Of a stretch of DNA of 64,000 nt, positions 42,407 through 50,283 are shown in pieces. Position 1 is the first letter of the stretch. Each line of letters starts with the position of its first letter. The notes under the pieces are model-generated. The model was given only the letters and a program-made list of their open reading frames with translations, made no database searches and was not told where the DNA came from. The position numbers were made by a program, and so were the translations under genes. The stretch comes from Nocardia carnea NBRC 14403 (GTDB lineage Bacteria > Actinomycetota > Actinomycetes > Mycobacteriales > Mycobacteriaceae), in the NCBI RefSeq assembly GCF_000308515.1, contig NZ_BAFV01000124.1, forward strand, positions 87,348-151,347, read 5' to 3'.

Positions 42407-44152
42407 ATGCGCATCGATCGGAAAGTCCTCGTACTGCTGACGATCCTCGGTCTGGCCCTGGCCGGTTGTTCTTCCGGGCCGCCCGAGCCCGAAACCACGG
42501 CCGGCAGTTTCGCCGACGCGCTCAACCGCGACGATATCGCCGCGGCTGCGCAGCTCACCGACGACCCCGCCCGTGCGGAACAGACCGTCGGCGCGCTATA
42601 CGAGGGTCTGGGCAAGGAGGTGATCTACACGGTCGCCGGGGCCGAAGACGATACGTTCACCCTCGAGGCGACCTGGAAGCTGGGCAAGCAGGGCGCCGAG
42701 TGGAAGTACACCACCACCGGCACCGCCGTGGAGACCGATGCCGGCCACCGCATCCGCTGGAATCCGGCCGTGCTCGCACCCGGTCTCGACCGGGGTGAAC
42801 TGACCTATGCGCCGGTGTATCCGGAACCGGCCCGCGTCCTCGACGCGTCGGGCGGGGAATTGCTGACCGAACAGGTGGTGACCCTGGTCCAGCTCGCGCC
42901 CGGTGCCGATACCGCGGCCGTGGCGAATCTGGTCTCCCCGTTCGCGCCGGGCATCACCGCGGCCTCGCTGGACGCCGATCTGGCCGAATCTGCCGGTGCC
43001 CCTGTGACGGCGATCAGCCTGCGCGAATCGGATATCGCGCCGATCCGCGAGGCGCTGACCGCCACGCCGGGGGTCACCCTGGCCCCGCAGACCCGGCTGC
43101 TCACCACCGACCGCGCTCTGTCCGCGCAGACCCTGTCCGGTCCGGCCGAGCTGTGGCAGGAACAGGCCGACGCGGCGGCCGGCTGGGTTGTGCAGGCCGC
43201 GACCCCGGAAGGCGCGGTCCGGATCGCCGGCCGGGATCCCGGGCAGACCACCGATATCCACACCACCATCGACGCGGGCCTGCAGCGTGCCGCGGAAACC
43301 GCCCTCGACCCGATCGACCAGGCCGCGGCCATCGTGGCGGTCCGGCCGTCCACCGGCGAGATCGTGGCAGGCGGCCAGAACGCCGCCGCCGACGCCGAAG
43401 GACCTATCGCGTTCACCGGTCTGTACCCGCCGGGTTCGACCTTCAAAACCGTGACCACCGCCGCCGTCCTGGACGCCGGAACCGCGACCCCGGATACCGT
43501 GCTGCCCTGCCCGGGCGTCGCCGATATCGAGGGCCGCCGGATCCCGAACGACGACAGTTTCGACCTGGGCGAGGTACCACTGCACACCGCCTTCGCGCGG
43601 TCCTGCAACACGACCATGGCCGGGCTGGCTGTCCAGTTACCGCCGGAGGCACTCACCACCACCGCCGAACGCCTCGGCCTCGGCGTCGACTATGTGACCC
43701 CCGGCGTGACCACGGTGACCGGTAGCGTGCCGATCCCGGCGAATTCGGCGGAACGGGTGGAGGCCAGTATCGGCCAGGGCGCGGTCACGGCATCCCCGTT
43801 CGGGATGGCGCTGGTCGCCGCCTCGATCGCCGACGGCGCGACTCCGGCACCGGTCATGGTGGCGGGGCAACCGGGCACCCCGGACCGCACCCCGCCACCG
43901 TTGCCCGCCACCGTGACCGACCAGCTGAAAACCATGATGCGCGAAACCGTCACCGCCGGTACCGCCACCCAGCTGGCCGATATCCCCGGCCTGCTCGGTA
44001 AGACCGGTACCGCCGAATACGGTGACAACACGAATGCGCACGGCTGGTTCGTGGGTATCCGCGGCGACCTGGCGTTCGCTGTCTTCGTCGCCGATGCGGG
44101 CAGTTCGGGTCCGGCAGTCGAGGCCGCGGGCCGCATGCTGCGGAATTCCTGA
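42407..44152 (+). CDS. Penicillin-binding lipoprotein (class B, PbpLipo-like)
   Basis: A 581-residue transpeptidase. The lipobox LALAGCSS gives a lipidated Cys21; residues about 24-135 form an NTF2-like MecA_N domain, then a linker and the transpeptidase. The active-site motifs are S344-T-F-K347 in PPGSTFKTVT, S399-C-N in ARSCNTT and K532-T-G in LLGKTGTAEY. It cross-links peptidoglycan and is a beta-lactam target; M. tuberculosis Rv2864c has the same design. The ATG at 42407 is the start giving a clean signal peptide. Confidence 0.9.
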   Translation: MRIDRKVLVLLTILGLALAGCSSGPPEPETTAGSFADALNRDDIAAAAQLTDDPARAEQTVGALYEGLGKEVIYTVAGAEDDTFTLEATWKLGKQGAEWKYTTTGTAVETDAGHRIRWNPAVLAPGLDRGELTYAPVYPEPARVLDASGGELLTEQVVTLVQLAPGADTAAVANLVSPFAPGITAASLDADLAESAGAPVTAISLRESDIAPIREALTATPGVTLAPQTRLLTTDRALSAQTLSGPAELWQEQADAAAGWVVQAATPEGAVRIAGRDPGQTTDIHTTIDAGLQRAAETALDPIDQAAAIVAVRPSTGEIVAGGQNAAADAEGPIAFTGLYPPGSTFKTVTTAAVLDAGTATPDTVLPCPGVADIEGRRIPNDDSFDLGEVPLHTAFARSCNTTMAGLAVQLPPEALTTTAERLGLGVDYVTPGVTTVTGSVPIPANSAERVEASIGQGAVTASPFGMALVAASIADGATPAPVMVAGQPGTPDRTPPPLPATVTDQLKTMMRETVTAGTATQLADIPGLLGKTGTAEYGDNTNAHGWFVGIRGDLAFAVFVADAGSSGPAVEAAGRMLRNS

Positions 44153-44169
44153 ACCCGCGTCCGATCGGT

Positions 44170-44688
44170 TCAGGCCGCCTGTTCCCGTGCGGCGTCGAGC
44201 AGCAGTTCCACTGCGTAAACCACGACCTGATCGAGGATCTCGGCGGGTTCACCGGCGAAAAGCCGATGGTGCGTCCGCACCGAGCCGTCCGCGGACACGG
44301 CGAACCACACCGACCCCGGCTCGTGCCCGTCCTGCGGATCGGGACCCCCGGCGCCCGTGACACCCACCGCCAAGGACGCTTCGAACAGTGTCCGCACCCC
44401 CTCGGCCATCGCAGCTGCCGCCGGCGCACACACCACCGGCCCGTCCGGCACACCCAGCACGTGATGTTTGACCGCCCTGCTGTAAGCGACCACGGCTCCC
44501 CGGAACCACTCACCGGAGTTGCTCGCCGCGCCGAGCGCCGCCGCCAACTGCCCGGAGGTCAGCGATTCCGCGACCGCGACCTGCAACCCGGCCCGGCCGG
44601 CGATCTCCGCCAGCTCTTCGGCTCGGTCATGCGCTCGTCCCAGAACAGCCGGCACCAGCAGCTCCTCGGAATCAGATTCGGACGACAT
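44170..44688 (-). CDS. CinA-family nicotinamide-nucleotide amidohydrolase (PncC-type)
   Basis: A 172-residue stand-alone CinA C-terminal domain, which deamidates nicotinamide mononucleotide in pyridine nucleotide recycling. The active-site segment AVAESLTSGQLAAALG, then GVTGAGGPDPQDGHEPGSVWFAVS, are the family marks. No N-terminal molybdopterin-binding-like domain is present, so it is the short PncC form. ATG 44688 follows AGGGGG; an in-frame GTG at 44694 is possible. It is convergent with the penicillin-binding protein gene. Confidence 0.88.
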   Translation of the reverse strand: MSSESDSEELLVPAVLGRAHDRAEELAEIAGRAGLQVAVAESLTSGQLAAALGAASNSGEWFRGAVVAYSRAVKHHVLGVPDGPVVCAPAAAAMAEGVRTLFEASLAVGVTGAGGPDPQDGHEPGSVWFAVSADGSVRTHHRLFAGEPAEILDQVVVYAVELLLDAAREQAA

Positions 44689-44940
44689 CGACACCCCCTG
44701 AGCAAGCTCGGCGCACCATCACCGCGCCGGTAGCCTGCAGCGTTCGGTCGCAGAACATGAACGCCATCGTAACCACGTCGCCCTCTCCGGGCGTCCCGCT
44801 ATTCCCGGGTGCCGAGCGGATCGGCGAGGGCGGCTTCGGCGGCATCGAGGATTGTGTCGCAGGCCTTGGCCACCACCGGCCCGAAGAACCGCATCGCTGC
44901 GGCGCTCAGGGCAGGGAAGGGAAGCGGGGGCAGCCGGGAT

Positions 44941-45585
44941 TCAGTCGTTGGTGGACGCCCCGGGTCCAGTTGCGGCGTACCGGGCGGCGATGGTGCGGAC
45001 GGCCTCGTCGACTACCTGAGTGACGCGTTCGGTGCTCACCTCCCAGCCCGGTACCAGGAGTGTCGGCCAGAAGATGTAGTTGGAGATCATGCCCAGGAAC
45101 TGGGTGGCGGCGAGGTCCACGTCCTCGATCCGCACCGTTCCCGCCTCGTGTTCGGCCAGGAGGTAGCTGCGTACGGACTCGAAGTAGGGCATCTTCCCCT
45201 GCGAGAACTGCGCATCGGCCAGCTCGGGGAACCGCGGAAGCTCGGCGATGACGATCCTGAACAGGTCGGTCATCTGGGGACGGCCCAGCAGCTCGGCGTA
45301 ACGGTGACCGATGATGCCGAGCCCGTCGACGATATTGCCGGCCGGCGGAGGATCCTCCTCCTCGGCGGTGGACCAGGACTCGGTCACGATGGCGTCGAAC
45401 AGGGCAGCTTTGCTCGGAAACTGTTTGAACAGGGTGGCTCGCGAAACGCCCGAGCGCTCCGCGATCCGCGCCAGCGATGTCCGGTCGTAGCCCAACTCGA
45501 GAAACAGTGCGGTCGCGGCTGTCACGATCTGGGTGCGCTTCTCCTGGGCGACGCGCTGGTGATACGTCGTCACGACCGTGCTCAT
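44941..45585 (-). CDS. TetR family transcriptional regulator
   Basis: A 214-residue regulator. The N-terminal helix-turn-helix spans about residues 15-62 (QIVTAATALFLELGYDRTSLARIAERSGVSRATLFKQFPSK), with a helical ligand-binding domain of the TetR_C type after it. It is divergent from the SDR at 45732. Two matching 20-bp operator-like sites occur in the 146 bp between them, so it most likely represses itself and the SDR. Confidence 0.92.
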   Translation of the reverse strand: MSTVVTTYHQRVAQEKRTQIVTAATALFLELGYDRTSLARIAERSGVSRATLFKQFPSKAALFDAIVTESWSTAEEEDPPPAGNIVDGLGIIGHRYAELLGRPQMTDLFRIVIAELPRFPELADAQFSQGKMPYFESVRSYLLAEHEAGTVRIEDVDLAATQFLGMISNYIFWPTLLVPGWEVSTERVTQVVDEAVRTIAARYAATGPGASTND

Positions 45586-45600
45586 GGGCCAAGCATACGA

Positions 45601-45620
45601 GGTGAGTGGCTTGACTCGCC
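45601..45620. promoter_or_regulatory. TetR operator candidate, site 1
   Basis: GGTGAGTGGCTTGACTCGCC is an imperfect inverted repeat (GGTGAGT/ACTCGCC, one mismatch). It matches site 2 at 45649 in 16 of 20 positions and lies 15 bp from the TetR start codon. Confidence 0.65.
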
Positions 45621-45642
45621 ATTGCCGGCGACCTAGTGTCGA

Positions 45643-45674
45643 GCCAATGGTGAGTCGCTCGGCTCACCATTGGC
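45643..45674. promoter_or_regulatory. TetR operator candidate, site 2 within a 32-bp palindrome
   Basis: Twelve-base arms at 45643-45654 and 45663-45674 are perfectly complementary around eight bases. The inner 20 bp (45649-45668, GGTGAGTCGCTCGGCTCACC) match site 1. The two sites are 48 bp apart centre to centre. It could bind the regulator and also fold in RNA. Confidence 0.7.
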
Positions 45675-45731
45675 CGCGCTGCTCATCACTGGTGATCCCG
45701 GTCATTCACCCCCGTACCGAAGGAACATTTG

Positions 45732-46511
45732 ATGCCCCGCTTCGACAACAAGACCGTGCTCGTGACCGGTGGAACCGGCGGCCAGGGCTCGAGTCACGTA
45801 CGCGCATTTCACGCGGAGGGGGCGAACGTGGTGTTCGGCGGCACCGACGCCGAACGCGGTACCGCTCTCGCCGACGAGCTCGGGACCCGCGCTCGCTTCG
45901 CCCACCTCGACGTCAGGGACGAAAGCTCGTGGTCCGCCGCTGTGCAAGCCGCCGAAAGCGCCTTCGGTGCCCTGAACGTGCTCGTCAACAACGCGGGCGT
46001 GCAAAACCCGCCTGCCACAATCGAAAACACCGACCGGGCCACGTGGTCGCGCATACTCGACGTCAACCTCACGGGGACCTTCCTCGGCATCAAGGTCGCA
46101 GTCCCTGCTCTGCGCCGCGCGGCGGGGGGAGCGATCGTCAACGTCGCTTCGACCATGGCCATGGGCGGCACGGCTCACTACGCGCCGTACGTCGCCGGTA
46201 AGTGGGCCGTGCGTGGACTCACCCGGACGGCAGCACTCGAGCTCGGCCGCGACAACATTCGCGTGAACACCATCCACCCCGGCGTGATCTCGACCCCTTT
46301 CATCCACGAGCCAGCAGCCGGCGCCACCGCGGCGATCGCCGACTTCTATTCACCCGAGCCGTTCGCCATACCCCGGCTCGGGGAGCCGGCCGACGTCACC
46401 CGTCTTCTCCTGTTCCTCACGTCGGCGGACGCGTCGTTCATCACGGGGTCGGAGTACGTCATCGACGGTGGACTCCTCCTCGGCCCCGCCCTTCAGGCCG
46501 AGCCCGCATGA
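45732..46511 (+). CDS. SDR family oxidoreductase (hydroxysteroid-dehydrogenase-like)
   Basis: A 259-residue short-chain dehydrogenase: TGGTGGQGSSH at the cofactor loop, VNNAGVQNPP, then VASTMAMGGTAHYAPYVAGKWAVRGLTR with catalytic Ser, Tyr and Lys. The pattern resembles 3-alpha/20-beta-hydroxysteroid dehydrogenases and cyclohexanol-type enzymes. ATG 45732 follows AAGGAAC; the TTG one codon earlier is not needed. It is divergent from TetR, and its stop overlaps a truncated reading frame by ATGA. Confidence 0.9.
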   Translation: MPRFDNKTVLVTGGTGGQGSSHVRAFHAEGANVVFGGTDAERGTALADELGTRARFAHLDVRDESSWSAAVQAAESAFGALNVLVNNAGVQNPPATIENTDRATWSRILDVNLTGTFLGIKVAVPALRRAAGGAIVNVASTMAMGGTAHYAPYVAGKWAVRGLTRTAALELGRDNIRVNTIHPGVISTPFIHEPAAGATAAIADFYSPEPFAIPRLGEPADVTRLLLFLTSADASFITGSEYVIDGGLLLGPALQAEPA

Positions 46512-46711
46512 GCACTCCGGACACGACTGGGTCGAACGACTCCGCACAGGACGTATCTTTATCCCACCTGCCCGCCCACATCCGACGAGCGATCGAGATC
46601 ACCCCCGCCGCAGGCACGGATCATCGACATTCGGGATCGGTACAACTCTCGATCTGTCACCCGATGGTGCGGTTCGTTGGAAGGGGGCCGGCATCGGGAA
46701 CTCGCAGATGA
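46508..46711 (+). pseudogene. Remnant of a deazaflavin-type nitroreductase gene
   Basis: A 67-codon frame starts by an ATGA overlap with the SDR stop, as a real downstream gene would. Its first 36 residues include LSHLPAHIRRAIEITPAAGTD, which resembles the start of F420/deazaflavin-dependent nitroreductase family proteins. After about 46615 the frame stops resembling anything; in the +1 frame RIIDIRDRYNSRS follows, near the RTIDITTTG expected next. The gene appears frameshifted and deleted. The remainder of the 308 bp before the next gene shows nothing else. The family link is by eye. Confidence 0.45.
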
Positions 46712-46807
46712 CTCGTCGACCGAACTTTCAGATGGCGTCCTGCGGTCGAGTGCGGGAGATGCGCCGTCACCGGCGCGAGCCGTGGGGCCTCGAGCCCGGC
46801 TGCCTGC

Positions 46808-46813
46808 TATACA
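46808..46813 (+). promoter_or_regulatory. -10 element of a possible leaderless transcript
   Basis: TATACA ends seven bases before the ATG at 46820, and no ribosome site is visible. A transcript starting at the usual distance would begin at the A of the start codon, that is, without a leader. Leaderless mRNAs are common in actinobacteria. Confidence 0.4.
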
Positions 46814-46819
46814 CAGCAC

Positions 46820-47308
46820 ATGCCGGAGAATTTCTTCGACGCTCTGATCGCCGCGGCCGATCCGCCGGTGTTCGTGGTGACCCTCACCGCCGATGGGCAG
46901 CGGGCCGGGTGTCTGGTGGGGTTCGCCGGGCAGGTGGCGATCGAACCGCGGCGGTTCCTGGTGTGCTTGTCCGAGGTCAACCACACCTACCGTCTCGCGC
47001 AGCGCACGGAGTTCGTGGGTGTGCATCTGATCGGCAGCGACCATGCCTCGCTGGCGATGCTCTTCGGCGGGGAGACGGGCGACGAGATCGATAAGTTCGC
47101 GCACTGCTCGTGGCGGGCCGGTCCGCATGATGTGCCGGTGTTGGACGATGCCGCGGCCTGGTTCTGCGGTCGTGTTCTCGCCCGGCACGATTTCGGCGAC
47201 CATATGGGTTTGGTGCTTGCGCCGGAGACGGGGAAGGTCCGGCAGTCGGAGCCGGGCGCACTGCGCTATCACCACGTCGCGGATCTGGAACCGGGCCACC
47301 CGGTCTGA
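46820..47308 (+). CDS. Flavin reductase-like FMN-binding protein
   Basis: A 162-residue split-barrel flavoprotein of the flavin reductase family. VFVVTLTADGQRAGCLVGFAGQVAIEPRRFLVCLS forms the FMN-binding strands, and HVADLEPGHPV closes the domain. These proteins reduce flavin with NAD(P)H for a partner monooxygenase or bind FMN only. No monooxygenase partner is next to it. The ATG is preceded by a -10-like TATACA rather than a ribosome site. Confidence 0.85.
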   Translation: MPENFFDALIAAADPPVFVVTLTADGQRAGCLVGFAGQVAIEPRRFLVCLSEVNHTYRLAQRTEFVGVHLIGSDHASLAMLFGGETGDEIDKFAHCSWRAGPHDVPVLDDAAAWFCGRVLARHDFGDHMGLVLAPETGKVRQSEPGALRYHHVADLEPGHPV

Positions 47309-47326
47309 CCCCATCGTCTCCCTGCT

Positions 47327-47350
47327 GTTTACGGGCCGGTCGATGGGTTA
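47327..47350 (+). promoter_or_regulatory. Candidate SigF/SigB-type promoter before csbD
   Basis: GTTT at 47327-47330, 14 bases, then GGGTTA at 47345-47350, against the SigF/SigB-type pattern GTTT, 14-17 bases, GGGTAT. It lies 61 bp before the CsbD start codon. CsbD is a classic SigB-regulon protein in Bacillus, and a SigF-type sigma gene with a similar promoter is at 56323. Confidence 0.5.
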
Positions 47351-47410
47351 CCCGCGCCGTAGACCGGCCGGATCGGGCAGGCCGGTCGCCCCGACGAGAG
47401 GAGTCCGGCT

Positions 47411-47584
47411 GTGAGCGGAACCGACAAGGCCAGCAACAAGGCCGAGGAGCTCGCCGGTCAGGCCAAGGAGAAGTTCGGCGAGGCCACCGGTGACGAGGAC
47501 AAGAAGAACGAAGGTAAGGCCGATCAGGTCAAATCGAATCTGAAGGACGCCGGTGAGAAGGTGAAGGACGCCTTCCGCGACTGA
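47411..47584 (+). CDS. csbD: CsbD family stress protein
   Basis: A 57-residue, very polar, Lys/Glu/Asp-rich protein beginning MSGTDKASNKAEELAGQAKE and continuing KFGEATGDEDKKNEGKADQ, the CsbD pattern. The family is induced by general stress; its molecular role is unsettled. GTG start at 47411 after GAGGAGTCCGGCT. A SigF-type promoter candidate lies just upstream. The following 259 bp up to the next gene show nothing I can assign. Confidence 0.9.
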   Translation: MSGTDKASNKAEELAGQAKEKFGEATGDEDKKNEGKADQVKSNLKDAGEKVKDAFRD

Positions 47585-47843
47585 TCGGTCGATTGCGGTG
47601 GCCGGGGTCGGTGGAGATCGTTCGATCCCGGTGCCGTCGCGGATATCGCCCGTGCCGGGTGCCGTGGCCGGCCGTGATCGTAATCGGTCGGATGGGGTGC
47701 GGGTGTGGCTTCGATGGAGGTGGCGAGTCCGCGGCGAATAGCATTGCGGCGAACTGTCTTTGCCGTCTTGTGTGAACATCGCGCCCCCAGCCGTATTTCA
47801 TGCTACTTTTCGTCACATATATCCCGGCTGGTGTGGAGGTCCA

Positions 47844-49703
47844 GTGCCGAACGGTGCGCACGAAATGATCGGGCGGTCGCTTGCCCAGGGGAGTGCAGGT
47901 GGTGGCGCCGCCCTGGATCAGGTCGCCATCATGACCGGTTCGGCCGGGGTGATCGCCCTCGGATTGATGTGGGTGGGCTACCTCCACCGCACCCGCCGCA
48001 TCACCTGGTTACAGCGGGTAGCGGACCGGCTCGGCAGCTGGTTCGATCAGCCGGGCTGGGTGGCACTGCCGCTGGCGATGTTCCTGGCCACCATCCTCAC
48101 CGCGCTGCTCGGCTTCATCTGGGATGTGAGCCTGCACATCGGGAACGGCCGCGACGAGGGCCCGCTGGCCAATCCGGCGCACTATTTCATCCTCGCGGGC
48201 CTGTTCTTCCTGTTCACCGCGGGAATGGCGGCGATCGTGCTGCCACTCGACGAGAAACCCGGTCCCGCGGCGGTGCGGATCACCCGCACCTGGTACGCGC
48301 CCGTCGGCGGAATCCTGCTGGCCGGTGCCGGGCTGTATGCCCTGATCGGGTTTCCGCTCGACGATCTGTGGCACCGCATATTCGGCCAGGACGTCACGCT
48401 GTGGGGTCCGACGCATCTGATGCTCATCGGCGGTGCGGGGCTCTCCCTGATGGGTGTGCTGCTGCTCGAATTCGAGGGCCGGCGCAGCCGTCCGAGTCCG
48501 CAGGAGCCGCGGCCGCGCCGGATGTGGTGGATGCGGGCATTCGCCTTCGGGGGCCTGCTCATCGGGCTGTCGGTATTCCAGGTGGAGTACGACTTCGGCG
48601 TCGAACAGTTCCGGCTCGTACTGCAGCCCATGCTGATGGTGGCGGCGGCGACCGTTGCGCTGATCGCGGCCCGGATGACCCTCGGAACGGGTGCCGCCCT
48701 GGTGGTGGCATGTTTTGCCGCCGTGGTCCGGCTCGTGGTGGCCTGGCTGGTCGGCGGGCCGATCATCGACGCGCCGCGTAACGTCTTCCCGCTCTATCTC
48801 GGGATCGCCGTGGTGGTGGAGATTCTCTGCCTGCTACCGGCGGCCCGGCGCCGGATCCTGTGGGGCGCGCTGACTGGTCTGGTGGCGGCGACGCTCGGGA
48901 TCTGGCTGGAATCCCTGTGGGTCGCTGCGGTATTCGTCGATCCATGGCCCACGGCGATGTGGCCGGAACTACTGCTGATGACGATCCCCACCGGGATCGC
49001 GGGTGGCGTGGTCGGCGCGATGCTCGCCACCGTGCTGCTGGGGGAACCGTTACCGCGCCCGGCTGTGCGGCGCACACTGGTCACCGCCGCCGTGGCCGTG
49101 GTCGCCGCGGTCACCGCCAACGGTCTGATGATCGATATCCCGCAGGACGCCCGGGCAACGGTGCAACTGCGGGAAGCCCCGGCGGACGGCGGCCGCATGG
49201 TCCACGCCGATATCCGGATCACACCGGACGATCTGGCCGGCGCCGACCCCGAATGGGTCCAGATCCTCGCCTGGCAGGGCGGTGTGGGCAGTGACAGTCC
49301 GGGACGCGGGCTCGTGGTGGATCAGCTGCGCCGGGTGGGCGAAGGACATTACGTGACCACGGAGGCGGTTCCGGTCCACGGCACCTGGAAGACGATCCTG
49401 CGCGTCCAGGACGGGCGCACACAGACCGCGCTGCCGATCTTCATGGCCGCCGACCCCGGTATCGGTGCCGAGGAGGTGCCGGCGCTGGACGAGTTCACCC
49501 GCCCGTTCGTCGCCGAGATCACGGTATTGCAGCGGGAGCGTTCGTTCGATCATCCCGCCTGGCTCTTCACCGCGGCCTCGCTGATCGTGCTGCTGTGCAG
49601 CCTGGCGCTGATCGCCGCGTTGTCCTGGGGCGCTGCCCGGATCAACGACCGTTACCCGCGGTCGTCCGGGGTGCGCGCGCCGGAGCAGGCACCGGTTTCG
49701 TGA
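47844..49703 (+). CDS. Polytopic membrane protein with C-terminal extracytoplasmic Ig-like domain
   Basis: A 619-residue protein not assigned to a named family. About ten hydrophobic helices occupy residues 20-430; then a soluble domain of about 150 residues (MVHADIRITPDDL..., GRGLVVDQLRRVGEGHYVTTEAVPVHGTWKTILRVQDG) resembles YtkA/FixH-like beta-sandwiches with the closing G-T-W-K strand; one more membrane helix (about 580-603) precedes a short tail. His residues occur in membrane loops (LHIGNGRDEG, DLWHRIFGQ, GPTHLMLIG). The GTG at 47844 follows GGAGG. It is the first of four overlapping genes ending at 51608. Confidence 0.8.
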   Translation: MPNGAHEMIGRSLAQGSAGGGAALDQVAIMTGSAGVIALGLMWVGYLHRTRRITWLQRVADRLGSWFDQPGWVALPLAMFLATILTALLGFIWDVSLHIGNGRDEGPLANPAHYFILAGLFFLFTAGMAAIVLPLDEKPGPAAVRITRTWYAPVGGILLAGAGLYALIGFPLDDLWHRIFGQDVTLWGPTHLMLIGGAGLSLMGVLLLEFEGRRSRPSPQEPRPRRMWWMRAFAFGGLLIGLSVFQVEYDFGVEQFRLVLQPMLMVAAATVALIAARMTLGTGAALVVACFAAVVRLVVAWLVGGPIIDAPRNVFPLYLGIAVVVEILCLLPAARRRILWGALTGLVAATLGIWLESLWVAAVFVDPWPTAMWPELLLMTIPTGIAGGVVGAMLATVLLGEPLPRPAVRRTLVTAAVAVVAAVTANGLMIDIPQDARATVQLREAPADGGRMVHADIRITPDDLAGADPEWVQILAWQGGVGSDSPGRGLVVDQLRRVGEGHYVTTEAVPVHGTWKTILRVQDGRTQTALPIFMAADPGIGAEEVPALDEFTRPFVAEITVLQRERSFDHPAWLFTAASLIVLLCSLALIAALSWGAARINDRYPRSSGVRAPEQAPVS

Positions 49704-49894
49704 ACGACCGGTACGACGATGTGGTGGTCCTGGCGGACCACTCGATCTTGTTGGCGATCCCCGCCTTCCTCCCCGCCTTTCTCATCGCCGGAGTCGTCCT
49801 CTTCATCGCGGTGCGCGACCGCAGGAACGGCGAGGACGAACCGGCCCCGCCGCACCAGGCGGATACCGCGCCCGATATCGACGAGGAGAACTGA
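49700..49894 (+). CDS. Small single-pass membrane protein of the cupredoxin operon
   Basis: A 64-residue protein with one membrane helix (about residues 14-40, SILLAIPAFLPAFLIAGVVLFIAV), then RDRRNGEDE and an acidic Pro-rich tail. GTGA overlap with the gene before and TGATG overlap with the lipoprotein after. It may be an assembly or bridging subunit; nothing more can be said. Confidence 0.75.
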   Translation: MNDRYDDVVVLADHSILLAIPAFLPAFLIAGVVLFIAVRDRRNGEDEPAPPHQADTAPDIDEEN

Positions 49895-50283
49895 TGTCCC
49901 TATCGCGGCTATGCGTGCCACTGCTCGTGGCCGGGCTGCTCACAGCCGGTTGCGCGGCCTCCGAACCGCAGGGCCCAGGTGGGGAGAAGCCCCCCGGCGT
50001 GACCGAGTCGGCGGCGAGCGTCCGCCTGACCGTGCGGATCGCGGACGGGGTGGTGTCGCCCGTGGACAGCAGGCTCGACGCGCGGGCCGGTGAGCCGGTC
50101 GAAGTGATCGTGGACAGCGATATCTCCGACGAACTGCATGTGCACGCGAACCCCGACCACACGTTCGCCGTCACCCCGGGCGCAGGACAGCGTTTCCGAT
50201 TCGCCGTCGAGGTGCCGGGGCGAGTGGAGATCGAACTGCATCATGCGGGGGTCACGGTGGCGACCCTGTTCGTCCGCCCGTGA
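49894..50283 (+). CDS. Cupredoxin-like lipoprotein
   Basis: A 129-residue lipoprotein: lipobox LLTAGCAA (Cys20), then a single beta-sandwich of cupredoxin shape with IVDSDISDELHVHANPDHTFAV and VEIELHHAGVTVATLFVRP. The His residues in HVHANPDH and ELHH could bind a metal, but there is no Cys in the mature domain, so it is not a classical blue-copper site. ATG overlaps the preceding TGA, and its own stop overlaps the next start. Confidence 0.8.
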   Translation: MSLSRLCVPLLVAGLLTAGCAASEPQGPGGEKPPGVTESAASVRLTVRIADGVVSPVDSRLDARAGEPVEVIVDSDISDELHVHANPDHTFAVTPGAGQRFRFAVEVPGRVEIELHHAGVTVATLFVRP

